Source: Dipteris shenzhenensis
Lineage: Eukaryota; Polypodiophyta; Polypodiopsida; Gleicheniales
Assembly (NCBI GenBank): GCA_047967505.1
Contig: CM106539.1
DNA: 64,000 nucleotides
Reading direction: 5' to 3' (one strand)
Shown here in pieces: positions 10,726-22,327 of this stretch. Within the stretch, counting starts at the first letter, position 1, and every line of letters begins with the position of its first letter. Both the position numbers and the translations under genes were made by a program. The notes beneath the pieces were generated by a model. It did no database searches and was not told where the DNA came from. It was given only the letters and a program-made list of their open reading frames with translations.

Positions 10726-13495
10726 CCAGCCCCCCCTTTCCTAGCCCGCCATCATCAAAGGGTTGGGGAGAGGGATTCAAGCTAACACGTGTACATTTAG
10801 AGACGGTAGCATCCGGGCATGTTGTTTCCAGTAGGTGATTTCAGGGAGGGCATTATGATGAGGAAGAAATTTTGATCAGAATGTCCAAATTGATATTCCC
10901 TCCACCCAAGACTATGACAGTTGATGGCTCCACATTAGCAATAGTTGACGACAAGTGCACCTCAGTTTGTACTGGAATCCCTTAGGAAGACTCTTACTGC
11001 CTGTCATCAGGCTTTACTCAATTCCCTACCTATCAACTGCTTGTATTCGATTCCCTCTCACCTTGCCATGTTCGATTCCTTTAGGAAGAATCTTGCTTAT
11101 GTGCCCATGTATGTGCATGCAAGAAAAAACACATCAACAGGACACACTATGTGTGTGTGCACATGTGCGCATGCTCGCTCGTGCATGCAAGGGTCAATAA
11201 TTTGTTACACTCCTTTTTCTCCATGATTGCATCACCTTCCAGAATATGAGAGGGGGAGGGGGAGGGGGAGGCGGTAAGAAATGAAAATTTAGCTCAGAGG
11301 AAAAACTCGAGGGGGAGAGGGAAGGGGAAGATAAAGTAGAGAGAGATGCCAACAAGTATGGTGAGGGATCCAAGCGACCAAGCATTAGGTCGGGAACATA
11401 TCCCTCAACTGCTATGTTTGTGGAGGATTGTAGGGAGGCAAAATGACATCTTTTTGGGAACCTTAAATTCTTGTCCTGTCATCTGATCATTTTAGCAATT
11501 TCGGACGTTTAACAATCTTCCCGTTCAAAAATTTACAAAATCTTCTATAGACTCATGTCCTTCATAAGAGGGGAAAGGCACAGAGAGAGGGGGCGAGAGG
11601 GAGGAAGAGAGACCGAGAGACTTTAAAGTAAAGAGATTTTCTGAAAACCAAAGAGAGGCAGAGAGTCATAAAAGGGATAAAAATAACTTTAAAAGATTGA
11701 ATTAAAGGGGCAACTAGATTCCAATGCAAAGACTACCATCCCTTAAGCTTTATCTCATCAAGTATAAGACTCTTACATAGTTTTTGCTTGACTTGAGGGC
11801 CTTTACCCATTCTATATATCCAAATTATTGAAAAATGGCTCTAAAGGCTACACATGTTATAGAATTTTGTTTGGAGAAATAGATATGGACGAGGCATTTG
11901 AGTCATTCAATTTCACTCAATTTACTAATCTAAATAGCCAAGACATACAACCAATCTCATAAGCAAGTTGCAATAATAGGCGTGGGCTTTAGCTCAATTG
12001 CTCCTTGAGAGTATAGAAATTGATGTTTACTTTATGCAATTTTGTGAACTTTTTTCTATCACTTTTTTTTGCTCTAGACATTATGTTTATCTTAATTTAT
12101 TTTGTGGACATGCTTTGAAGTAAATATTATTTTGAGAAAAGTACACTCTTTCTCCTAATTCCTTTTACATGCTTTGAAATGATTTTGCATGCTCTTCAAG
12201 ATCACATATAAATTTATAAAGGAAAATAGGTTGAACATAACTCTGACATTGGTTTAGAGCATAACTCTAACATTGATCTAACTCTAGCATGAAGCACACA
12301 ACTCCCACATTGATCTAATGCACCCATTTTCTAGAGCAATCCTTGTACCTTGAACTTACTAGCCATTGCCACTTGACTCTTTGAAATACTATTTGCAAGT
12401 AACAATGTTGACTCTAGCGGTCATGTGTACAATAATATCGATTTCGCATTGGGCAACATGCATCATTAAAAGATCTATCTTTTAACTATTTGTAGAAAAC
12501 TAGAAGGAGAGAAGAGGTGAGGAGTTTGATAAGCAATATTCATGCAACGTGGTAGGAGGAAGCAATGGAGAACCATAACAATGAGATACTCCAACACATC
12601 ATGTATAGTATTGACTATCAACTTTACAAAATAAGGAGCCCCCTTATGCTCCACACCTTACACACAAGGCACCACCTTACTATATATGCTACCAAGCCCT
12701 ATCCAATATCCACATGTTCTAATCACCTTGACTATCAAATCTTAGCACCCCCCTCAATATGAACTAAGAGAGGAGTATTGCACTACATCAAGTAATATAC
12801 AAAATGCGAGAAGCCTTTATCAATAGACTTATTACAAGGTTTTGGATAATAAGGAGACATTGTAGAAGGACAGCATATTTGGTAATGGCTCAGATTTTCT
12901 TTAAGAAACTTAAAAGATCCATTTAACCCATGGGTTGCATCTATTTCTCAAAAACATTAGTTTTCTCATGCCACATTTGACAGTGAGTCAATTTGGAAGC
13001 TTAGAATAATGCATATTTGGAAAGCCACACCATCTTATAAGGTTTTGAATTGTATGCCACTACTTGACAACGTGTCCCATAAAAGCCCAAAGAAGTAGAA
13101 CGCAAAACATTATGATGTAAAACTTTCAAAAACATTCTTCATTTATTAACATTCATGTCACTCTTTCAAGCATTATTTTTTGTCGCTTTGATTTTTCATG
13201 CGTTACATGCATTATGATCCAACTTCGAATTGCAATCCTGAAGTTTCTCCTTTATGTTTCCTTTGTAAGAGCAAAAAAGGGGTCTCATTTTGGGAATGTG
13301 TGATAGTCCGTGGAGATTGAAGAATACTAGTTTTTATATATAATACTAGTTTTTAAACCCCCCACCCCCCCTTAAAAAAGTCATTTTTCTGAAGCACCTG
13401 TATCTTATGACATGCTATAAGGTTTAGTCTAAGTGCTTCTTAAGCTTTGGATCATAAAACTCTAAAAAACAATCATTCTTTTAACAATTCCTTAG
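10726..13495. other. intergenic region without recognisable genes
   Basis: AT-rich sequence with short purine-rich patches (G-rich near 11250-11340, GA-rich near 11570-11650), a CA/TG-rich patch near 11140-11190, and diverged short repeats of the phrase ACTCTAACATTGATCTAA at 12240-12320. No domain-bearing reading frame was found on either strand. Confidence 0.5.
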
Positions 13496-13496
13496 A

Positions 13497-13506
13497 AAGA
13501 GAGAGA

Positions 13507-13562
<56 letters not shown>
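13497..13562. repeat. (GA)n microsatellite
   Basis: About 30 GA dinucleotides, nearly perfect, interrupted once by GGG. The ORF across it is only the repeat read as Arg-Glu. Confidence 0.95.
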
Positions 13563-13564
<2 letters not shown>

Positions 13565-13814
13565 CTAACATTCACGGGTCATTTTGCTACAAAAGGAAGA
13601 GTGCAATGAGTTTAGAACTAGAATACAAAGCGATGTTTGTTTTCTATAGTACTTTGTAGGAAGGGGAGGATTGAGATGGAAGGGTAGAGTAAGACACTCA
13701 TTCTACGTTAGAATGTTAGAAGCTAAAACTATAGGTGCCTTAAGAACTGGAAAACTTCTTGAATACCCTAGCAATTCTACTCCTCATTGGGGCTCCTACA
13801 CAAGGCAATGCAGC

Positions 13815-14040
13815 TCCAACAGAGGCACAAAAGAGGGAGAAGGAGAGGGATAGAGTAGCAACAATAGAGGCACAAGAGAGGGAGAAGGAGAGGGACAGAG
13901 CAGCAGCAACAAAGGCACATGAGAGGGAGAAGGAGAGGGATAGAGCAACAGTGATAGAGGCACAGGAGAGGGAGAAGAAGAGAGATAGAGCAGCTCCAAT
14001 AGAGGCACAGGAGAGGGAGAGGGGAGAGAGAGAGAGAGAG
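13815..14040. repeat. 42-bp purine-rich minisatellite
   Basis: Five imperfect units built on AGAGGCACAAGAGAGGGAGA plus a GGATAGAGCAGC segment, ending in a short GA run. Because 42 is a multiple of three, it stays open on both strands (E-A-Q-E-R-E-K-E-R-D-R-A units on plus, Leu/Pro/Ser-rich on minus). I read these ORFs as repeat artefacts. Confidence 0.85.
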
Positions 14041-14369
14041 AGGAGCTATAGCAAGCAGGCCAAAGCAGGAGGGAGTAGAGAAAGAGGGGGGAGAGGGAAA
14101 ATGCATGTGACTTGGTTCAAATTTGAGTGATTTGGTAGGCTGGACCAGAACAGTGGAGGGCAGAGGTCCTAGAAAGAGGGAGGGGAAAAGAAAAATTCAC
14201 CACAAGGGCCCTACCATCCCATTGAAGGCAGTTTTGGGCTCATGTGGGGGAGGTGCACCTGGTAGGAGGGTCAAACATGGGTTAAGAGGGGGGGATGGTT
14301 TGGGTGGTCCCTAGTACTGTAAGGGGAGCAACAAATAGGGGCTCTTTGCAGGCCTGCCCACCCTCCACC

Positions 14370-15247
14370 TCAACATACCATTGCCCCACACCTTCTAGCA
14401 CTCTCATTGGTACACCTCAAATCACTCTCTAATCCCTTGAAATTAGGAAACACTAATTGGAGGCCCTTTTGAGACCCCAATTCTCCCCTAATGAAAGTGG
14501 AACCATCACAAACATGAAGTATCCTTTTTGGAGAGACATCAAAACAGATATGATTAGCCTCTTGATGTGGACGGGCATCTTGTTGTTGAGCAGCATATGG
14601 TTGAGTACGTTCGTGATCATAACGCCTCTTGTAACACCGAAAGGATGGATGATTTATGCCACAATATTCGCAAGGAGAATTATTGGATAAGCGGGGTTGC
14701 TTAGTGGTAACACCATGTTCCTCATCATATTGCTGAGCCCAACAATCAGAGATAACATGACCATGCTTATCACAGTAAGAACAATATTTCTTAGGATATT
14801 TGAGACGAGAAGAATTTCCACCTCTATACGGATGACCACCACGTCCATAACCACCACGTCCATATTTGAAGAAAGGATGCTTGCGAGCAACACAAGTTGT
14901 CTCTGAATTTGCATCATCCATTGTTATCATGACAGATTCATGAGGGTCTTTATGACGCTCGCGTCGTTGAGCATACTCAATCAAAGAAATACATGTTTGA
15001 TCAAAATCAATCTCATTTTTGTTGGAAAGGATGGTAACAATATTATCATATAATGGATCCTGGACTGTGTCAAGAAGATAGGTCACCAATTGATTTCGTG
15101 GAACAGGTGCACCAGCAGCAACAAGTTGATTGATGATATTCTTGAATGAGTCAATATGAGTTGTCATAGGAGCTCCAACTCTGTACGGAGTGCTCAAAAG
15201 ATTACAAAGATAAAGAATCTTTGTGACAGATTTCTTCTCAAAACCTT
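14370..15247 (-). pseudogene. Ty1/copia gag fragment (UBN2-type) with two zinc knuckles
   Basis: The open frame runs 15380-14370, but only the part below about 15247 is gag; above it the frame reads through antisense CACTA sequence. The gag part has a UBN2-type segment (PMTTHIDSFKNIINQL ... VPRNQLVTYLLDTV ... SLIEYAQRRE), then a CCHC knuckle, CSYCDKHGHVISDC (near 14770), and a second knuckle-like CEYCGINHPSFRC (near 14650). The product would be the copia capsid/nucleocapsid. It lacks its N-terminal part, and no protease, integrase or reverse transcriptase follows to the left, so it is a fragment. Either the CACTA element was truncated by this copia sequence or a rearrangement joined them. Confidence 0.75.
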
Positions 15248-15399
15248 CCATACCTCTATCCAAGGTAAGTCTTTTTGTAGTTGATCTTTTCTGAAGTTTG
15301 CTCTCTTTGGATTTGTACTTTCTCGTATCCAAAAAATGCATGATTTGGGTATCAGTGTTACATTTGTGTGTCGGGCGCATGTCCTTTTCTACTTTTTAG

Positions 15400-15570
15400 C
15401 TGTCGGAGTGCGTCTATAGGTGCATCTCAGAGCGCGTCTAAAACCGCGTCTACAGGCACGTCTAGACGCACGTCTAGCCTATTTGCAGACACAGACAACC
15501 GCATCTATAGATGCGCTGTTATACGTGAAAATAGACGCGCTAATCAGACGTGTCTATAGACGCGCTCCCA
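15400..15570. repeat. GCGTCTA/TAGACGC motif array (TNPA intron 1)
   Basis: Many direct and inverted copies of a 7-12 base motif, (G/A)C(G/A)TCTA and its complement, some forming TCTATAGACGCG palindromes. The same motif fills the subterminal regions of all family-1 CACTA copies here. In En/Spm the TNPA protein binds such subterminal motifs; binding here is inferred. Confidence 0.85.
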
Positions 15571-15645
15571 CAGTAATCCTCTCTTCCCTTCCCCTTTCTT
15601 CTCAGCTCATCAGTAATTGTCTTTTTTTCTTTTTTCCAGTTCATC

Positions 15646-17074
15646 ATGTGGCCACGAAGCGCTTCGGGCTCACCTGATCTCCGGGAGTCTATTTTTAGGG
15701 ACATATATAACCTTTTAGGGCACCCTCCTAGTCTTGCGGAGTTATACGGGTATATGAAGGGTACTCTAAACACCCCCCAGGAGTCGGCACTACAGACTCC
15801 AAACCACCCTACACCAGCTAAGATCACCCCAGCGGAGTCAGCACAGCCCAACCGGCTACACAGCGCAGGCCCATCTCCCATGCCATCTTATGCCCCTTCC
15901 CCCATGCCGTCTTATGCCCCTTCCCCCATGCCTTCAAGAGGTCCTTCTGTCTCGCAGAGCCGTCGGCGTACTCCTGTGTAGTTGAGACTCGGTTCTCCAG
16001 CTACGAGTGGTCAACGTAGTCCCGTGCAGTCTCCAACTATGAGTGGCCAGCGTACTAGCTCGACACGACACGGTAGCAGGCGTAGTAGCAGGGAGAGCGG
16101 TGGGGGATGCATGGCACAGTGCTTTGGGAGGGGTGGCGGTGGGGACGATGATGATTCAGATGATTTAGACGTGCCTCCAGGTGATGGTACGATATTCTAT
16201 GACATCACTCAGACAGGAGGCATCTTGATGGATGTGCGGGGGAAGGACATCATGGCCTTCATGCGCTCTGTAATTGCTAACAATTATAGAGATTGCTTTA
16301 TCCACTTCAAAGACCAGCCAAAGAGGTTGGCTGATGAGACCCTCGCTACTGTTCGCTCTAGGTATCCTAACCCCCCCAATCGCTAGTTCACAGATAAATG
16401 GGCCAAGTCAAAGATTGTTACGATACTTGGCAATAAAAGATCTTCGCTTAAGAGGCATGCACTAGCGGAGCTTGCCAGGCTCGAGGGAGGTCAACCACCA
16501 AGGGGCCCACCCCACACCGCTCACAAGCGTGAGTGGAAGAAAGCAATGAAGTCAACGAGGGAGGACCCCAGTCTGCAGCACGTGGAGGCACGAAGGATCC
16601 AGATGGAGCAATATGGAAGCATGCATTTTGGAGCAGGGGGTGTTGAATCATGGGAGGCCCAATTTGTAAGTATCGATCTCAAATTATATTCCTTATGTAG
16701 TTTATTAGGAGGTTGTTTCTTTGTACTAATCCCTCTGCAAATTGTGTCGTCTTGCAGCTTGAGATCGTGGGTAGATACCCTACTCCTGTTGAGACAGCCT
16801 ACCACCACCACCATCGCAGAGGAGATACATGGAGGCACTTCTATCATGATGGGTTGATTACTAAGGAGTAGTATATCCGGGCTACTGGAGTGGCCCCCGA
16901 GGTATTTGAAAGTAATTAAATAATGTTAATATTATAAGTAAAGATTTGATTTTTCATACATTGATATAGATTGTCCCTTGTTTACAGGCCCATGCACAAG
17001 ACGACAAGGAAAAAGACAAGGAAGGAGGCGCAGAAGGGAGCGCAGAAGGGAGCATGGAAGGGAGCGAGGATTAG
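15646..17074 (+). pseudogene. TNPA-type protein (Transposase_24-like), CACTA copy 1
   Basis: Three coding exons: 15646-16665, 16758-16901 and 16988-17074. Each junction has GT...AG borders (donor TTTGTAAGT, acceptor TTGCAG, donor GAGGTATTT, acceptor TTTACAG) and reading frames join in phase. The first exon begins MWPRSASGSPDLRESIF, passes a Pro/Ser-rich repeat (PSPMPSYA), then the conserved core GDGTIFYDITQTGGILMDV ... FIHFKDQPKRL ... KSKIVTILGNKRSSLKRHA ... EWKKAM, resembling plant Ptta/En/Spm-type transposase proteins. Exon 2 has YHHHHRRGDTWRHFYHDGL; exon 3 is a short E/G/K-rich tail. It would bind the element's own motif arrays. TAG at 15979, TAG at 16384 and TAG at 16869 interrupt the frame. 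Confidence 0.8.
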
Positions 17075-17429
17075 TCGTAGAAGTAGTGCTAGCTACTCTT
17101 TTTTGTACTTAAAGCCACTGGCTTGGCTTCGTGCCTCTTGTATATACACTCCTCTTATTTTTTGTACTTGAAGCCACATGACGTGGCTTAGCTTCCTTAT
17201 TTTTTGTACTTGAAGCCACATGACGTGGCTTAGCTTCGTGCTATATGTACATACAAGAACTTTTTGAGCTTTCAATTTTATTGCATTTTGGAGTTGTAAT
17301 GTTTTATTTGGAATTGTAATTAAAATGCGGTTGGCTATAAGAATTGAATTACACAATGTGAAAATGGGATTCTTGTAACTATATAGCATACACAACATAC
17401 ACAGCATTCTGTAAATTTTAAAAAAAATA

Positions 17430-17765
17430 TTATGAAGCGCGTCTATCGGTGGGTCTATAAATGCATCTATATACGCGTCTGTCTGTTCGAGAAGCGTCTA
17501 TTTGCGCATCTATAAACATGTCTATAAGACCGTTTAAAAGTGCATCTATACACGCATTTAACGATGTGTCTGTCTATTTTTAAAATTTTTAAGCAGAGCA
17601 TCTATTTAAGCATCTAAATGCGCATGTATATGCTATATAGACGCGCTGTTAGATGCGGGTCTCCAGACGTAGAAATAGATGCGCAAATAGACGCGCCCGT
17701 AAGTTTTTTCTTTAGTTCAGTAAATGCGTCCGTGTGCATGTCTATGGGTGCTTTGTCTTGTTGTG
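17430..17765. repeat. right subterminal array and terminus, CACTA copy 1
   Basis: Dense GCGTCTAT/GCATCTAT motifs in both orientations from about 17437 to 17745, ending in the terminal inverted repeat GGGTGCTTTGTCTTGTTGTG (17746-17765). Confidence 0.85.
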
Positions 17766-18200
17766 AGCATATGCTCATGCATAAGCATAGGCAAATGCAT
17801 ATGCTTATGAAAAGAGGAGAAAAGATGATGAAAGAGAGGAAATAAGAGAGGGGAAAAGAAGAGAAGGAAGAGGGAAAAAGAGAAGGAAAAAAGAGAGGGG
17901 AAAAGCATATGAGCATATGAACATATGCTCATGCATAAGCATAAGCATAGGCAAATGCATATGCTTATGAAAAGAAGAGAAAAGAGGATGAAAGAGAGGA
18001 AATAAGAGAGGGGAAAAGAAGAGAAGGAAGAGGAAGGAAGAGGAGAAAAGAGAATGAAAAAAGAGAGGGAAAAATAAGAAAAGAGAGGAAGAAGAGGAAA
18101 TAAGAGAGGGAGGGAAAGAGGGGGGAAAGACGGAGGAAAAGAGGAAAAGAGGAAAAGAGGAGAAGAAGAGGGAATAAGAGAAGAGAGGGGAAGAAAGGGT
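17766..18200. repeat. purine-rich tract with a ~155-bp direct duplication
   Basis: The block ATATGCTCATGCATAAGC ... GGCAAATGCATATGCTTATG followed by GAAAAGAGG-type purine sequence appears at 17766 and again at about 17921. A long A/G-only strand then continues to about 18200. ORFs on the opposite strand (Phe/Leu/Ser/Pro-rich) are composition artefacts. Confidence 0.8.
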
Positions 18201-18572
18201 TCCTACGCCCATCACTACAGCTAACGCTTAAAGCGCTAGCTGCAGGTCAATGCAAATAACGAAAAACAAAAAAAGGAAAAAAGAGGAAGCACTTTCTTAC
18301 CTGGAAAAGTCCTGCTTGGTGTTTCATGGACTGGCCCTACAAAAGAGAGAAAACATATCATTTTTCAGATAACTAGTTAGAAGAAGGAGGACTTTGGAGA
18401 AGCAACTTTCCAAAGGGATTGGATTGAGGGGACAAGCATAAGCCTACAAATAAGGAGAAAGCACGAAAGGAAGGAAAAGAGGAGGAAGAGAAATACCAAA
18501 AAGAGAATAGCAAATCTCGTTTTTTGTCCTTAATCTCTGAAAATCAAGCATGAAAATTAGCACATAGGCTTA

Positions 18573-19032
18573 GCAATGCAAGGAGAAACATGCTTCAACA
18601 CTCACAAATTGAAATCTCACAAAATATGAACCTACGTTGCTTAAAGAGACACACCTTCTTGAAAAACTTCCTTTCACACAAGTAGACAGGGAGAAGGGAG
18701 GAGAGGGAGCACAAGTGTCAATGGGAGAGGGGCTTGGTAGGGGTGAGGAGTGTGGGGAATAGAGGACGAAAGCGAGGTCGCCGAATATAACGTGGGAGGA
18801 GAGCAATGCAAGGAGAAACATGCTTCAACACTCACAAATTGAAATCTCACAAAATATGAACCTACGTTGCTTAAAGAGACACACCTTCTTGAAAAACTTC
18901 CTTTCACACAAGTAGACAGGGAGAAGGGAGGAGAGGGAGCACAAGTGTCAATGGGAGAGGGGCTTGGTAGGGGTGAGGAGTGTGGGGAATAGAGGACGAA
19001 AGCGAGGTCGCCGAATATAACGTGGGAGGAGA
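18573..19032. repeat. perfect tandem duplication, 230-bp unit
   Basis: 18573-18802 is repeated at 18803-19032; I see no difference between the copies. Each unit starts GCAATGCAAGGAGAAACATG and ends CGTGGGAGGAGA. No gene is recognised inside. Confidence 0.92.
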
Positions 19033-19114
19033 GATTTTTGCTTTTCTCGCAAAAGAGTTGTGAAAGATGGCGTCGTGCGGGGTTTCAGGTTTTAGTCCCT
19101 CAGCGTCGCTATAT

Positions 19115-19330
19115 AGTGACACTGGTCATTGCTATATAGCGACACTCATATCCTAAAAGTGTCGATATATAGCGACACTCATATCCTAAAAGTGTCGCTA
19201 TATAGTGACACTCATACCCTAAGTGTCACTATATAGCAACATTTATACCCTAAAAGTATCGCTATATACTTATACCCTAAAAGCATCGCTATATAGTGAC
19301 GAAACAAGGCAAAGCGTCACTATATAGCGA
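19115..19330. repeat. palindromic CGCTATATAGCG subterminal array (left)
   Basis: About eight copies of a motif based on GTGTCGCTATATAGCGACAC, several with one or two changes (TATATAGTGACAC), spaced by ACCCTAAAAG-type linkers. The same motif recurs at 20070-20090 and 22185-22235. Confidence 0.9.
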
Positions 19331-19338
19331 TGGTTTAG

Positions 19339-22083
19339 GGCACTTGATCTAAGAAGAGAGGGAAAGAGCTCATGGGTGGCTACTTTTTGGATCTTAATGG
19401 ATTTCCTTGCATTTTGTGTTGTGATTTTGGAGGTGTGCAGATGGAAGGGACACATGGAAGCTTGTCAGATGATGTGCCAATGCTCGGGAGTGTAGAGTGA
19501 CTTATGGAGAGGTTGTATTGTCATTGCACTCATTGCAAGCGAGAAGTATGACATCAACGCCGTATTGTCATGCACCACTTGAGGATGTATGGGGAGGAGC
19601 CTAAACCAGTGCCCACCGTTGGTGGTGCACGTGGTGATGGATCATCAGAAAGTCAATGCTATTTGAGTTCGTGATAAATATTGTCTGTGTACACGACACG
19701 AAATCTTGAGACAAGATCTTATATTTACACGAAACCTTGAGACAGGATGAGGAGGGTGGCAAGGGTGGTGTGCATATACCTTCACACTTTGAGAAGGAGT
19801 ATAGTCTTTCGGATGTGCCAGATGATGAGGAGGGTATGGTGGACATGATGGATTCTATTTTTAGGGGCAATGCACGTGATGTCGGAGTCTGAGGCTGTGT
19901 ACATGGTACCTTTGATAGAGGAGTTACAAATCTTATGGGCAGGAGTGCGGGTCTTTGATATTTCCAGAGCTCCTAGACATACCAATGACATTTCTGTGTG
20001 GAACACATTGATTGAAAGAGAGTCACGTATAATTGTGGAGTCATGGCTAGCTTCACACAAAACAGGGAAAAGCGTCGCTATATAGTGACAGTTGATGGCA
20101 CTTGATCTAAGAAGAGAGAGAAGGAGCTCATGGGTGGCTATTTTTTGGATCTTAATGGATTTCCTTGCATTTTGTGTTGTGATTCTGGAGGTGTGCAGAT
20201 GGAAGGGACGAGTGGAAACTTGTCAAATGATGCGCCAATGCTCGGGATCACAGAGTGGCTTACGGAGAGGTTGTATTGTCATTGCACTCATTGCAAGCGA
20301 GAAGCACGGCATCAACGCCATATTGTCATGTGCCACTTGAGGATGTATGGGAAGGAGCCCAAACCAGTACCCACCGTTGGTGGTGCACGTGGTGATGGAT
20401 CATCGAAAAGTCAATGCTATTTGAGTTCGTGATTAATATTGCATGCGTACACGACATGAAATCTTGAGACAAGAGCTTATATTTACACAAAACCTTGAGA
20501 CAGGATGAGAAGGGTGGCATGCGTATACCTTCACATTTTCAGAAGGAGTATAGTCTCTCGGATGTGCCAGATGATGATGAGGGTATGGTGGACATGATGG
20601 ATTCTATTTTTAGGGGCAATGCAGGTGATGTCCGAGTCTGAGGCCGTGTATATGGTACCTTTGATAGAGGAGATACAGATACCTTTGATATGGTTCATGG
20701 CACTTGATCTAAGAACAGAGAGAAGGAGCTCATGGGTGGCTATTTTTTGGATCTTAATGGATTTCCTTGCATTTTGTGTTGTGATTCTGGAGGTGTGCAG
20801 ATGGAAGGGACGAGTGGAAACTTGTCGGATGATGCACCAATGCTCGGGATCGCAGAGTGGCTTACGGAGAGGTTGTATTGTCATTGCACTCGTTGCAAGC
20901 GAGAAGTACGGCATCAACACCGTATTGTCATGCACCACTTGAGGATGTATGGGAAGGAGCCCAAACCAGTACCCACCATTGGTGGTGCACGTGGTGATGG
21001 ATCATCGAAAAGTCAATGCTATTTGAGTTCATGATTAATATTGCATGCGTACACGACACGAAATCTTGAGACAAGAGCTTATATTTACACGAAACCTTGA
21101 GATAGGATGAGAAGGGTGGTGTGCATATACCTTCACATTTTGAGAAGGAGTATAGTCTCTCGAATGTGCCTGATGATGACGAGGGTATGGTGGACATGAT
21201 GGATTCTATTTTTAGGGGCAATGCAGGTGATGTCCGAGTCTGAGGCCGTGTATATGGTACCTTTGATAGAGGAGATACAGATTTTATGGACAGGTTTGTG
21301 GGTCTTTGATATTTCTAGAGCTCCTAGACATACCAATGACATTTCTGTGTGGAACACATTGATTGAGAGAGAGTCACATATGATTATGGAGTCATGGCTA
21401 ACTTCACACAAGATAGCCAAGCAAGTGCTTCGGATACCAATCTTCTCTCCTCGTAATTGGATTATTGTGGGACCATACACAAAATCTATGAATTTGATTT
21501 CAGACAATTTAGTATTTTCATTCTTGATGTAAAATGGTTTAGAACTATTTACGACAGTCTTTGTTCTTCCCGAGCATTGTGAGCAGGTGCATAGTAATGA
21601 TTTAATTAATTGAATTTTGGGTTTTAAATATCAATTGGTACATGTACTTAAGCATAGTTTCATATAATTGATGGCATTTGGCACCCATCTTCAATATCAG
21701 TGGTTTTTCATTTGGATCATTCTGATCCAAGATGGTGGTACGTGATCCAAGTTGCACCACAAAGTAAGCAAAATTTTGAAGATAGAGATGTGGATATGGT
21801 GATGCCACTACCAATGCTGGATCCAATTGATGTGCATAATGACATCATATGGGAGGAAGATGGAGATCACGATATTGAGGAAGAAGATGACGATCATCAA
21901 GAATCACCCGACTTTATTGAAGAAGATGATCAAGTCTATGGTGAATGTACAATGCCAAAGTACGATGATGATATAGAACATCAACTTAGTATAGAGTTGG
22001 AGATAGACTTATTTGGCACACTAGAGTTGGAGATAGACTTGTTTGGCGCTCAAGATGAAGCCAAGTCTCAAACATGGACATGA
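19339..22083 (+). pseudogene. TNPD-type transposase fragments of CACTA family 2, N-terminal unit in triplicate
   Basis: Three tandem units start with GGCACTTGATCTAAGAA at 19339, 20097 and 20699. Each encodes MGGYFLDLNGFPCILC ... LYCHCTHCKRE ... HLRMYGKEPKPVP, a Cys/His N-terminal segment matching KCMCDRCRGNMYRAC in the family-1 TNPD gene. Units 1 and 3 continue into VYMVPLIEE(L/I)QILW, a piece of the tnp2 core, and IERES ... ESWL. After unit 3 come ILDVKWFRTIYDSL (near 21510, DUF4216-like) and an acidic C-terminus (WWYVIQVAPQSK, then D/E-rich) ending at the TGA at 22081. Most of the tnp2 core and DUF4218 are absent. A functional protein is not possible from this copy. Confidence 0.75.
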
Positions 22084-22327
22084 ATATATGAGCTTCAAAC
22101 TTGGGTAAAGCTGTCTTTAAAGGTTGGTATGGGGAAAAACACTATGTAAAACGTTGCTATATAATGCCCTTATATAAGTCTGGCAAGTGTCGCTATATAG
22201 CGACGTTTATAAAAGTGTCGCTATATAGCGACACTTTTTAAGCCCGCTTTGCATACCGACGATTAGCATCCTATGTGTGCTAAATGTCGGTGCTTAACCA
22301 TTGGAATAAGACCTGTGTGTAGTAGTG

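Larger units (their letters stand above)
15248..17765 (+). mobile_element. CACTA family 1, copy 1: 5'-truncated (TNPA half only)
   Basis: From CCATACCTCTATCCAAGG at about 15248 to the terminus ...GTCTTGTTGTG at 17765, this copy is collinear with the right half of the full element at 40931-48404. It keeps the TNPA leader splice donor, intron-1 motif array, TNPA exons, 3' region and right subterminal array. The TNPD gene and left end are missing, replaced at 15247 by copia gag. The right terminus, read inward on minus, is CACAACAAGACAAAGCACCC. Confidence 0.85.
19094..22327 (+). mobile_element. CACTA family 2 element, rearranged, left end not identified
   Basis: The right terminus, read inward on minus from 22327, is CACTACTACACACAGG, a canonical CACTA start. 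Both flanks carry the motif GTGTCGCTATATAGCGACAC: 19115-19330 on the left and 22185-22235 on the right. Between them are TNPD fragments on the plus strand. No matching CACTA terminus was found to the left of 19100, so the left end is missing or lies in unrecognised sequence. The motif differs from family 1, so this is a separate lineage. Confidence 0.8.

Noticed and set aside
13759-14130. 123-codon ORF with EREKERDRA repeats, resembling a charged coiled coil
   Set aside because: It is the 42-bp minisatellite translated; the opposite strand is equally open.
17805-18215. 136-codon minus-strand ORF rich in Phe, Leu and Ser
   Set aside because: It is the complement of a purine-rich low-complexity tract.
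18213-18245. CACTACAGCTAACGC as the left end of CACTA family 2
   Set aside because: Only the first six bases agree with the right terminus (CACTACTACACACAGG), and there is no matching target duplication.
19870-20085. Separate small genes for the repeated ORFs at 19870, 20092, 20619 and 21221
   Set aside because: They are fragments of the triplicated TNPD unit of CACTA family 2, supported by matching blocks in family 1.
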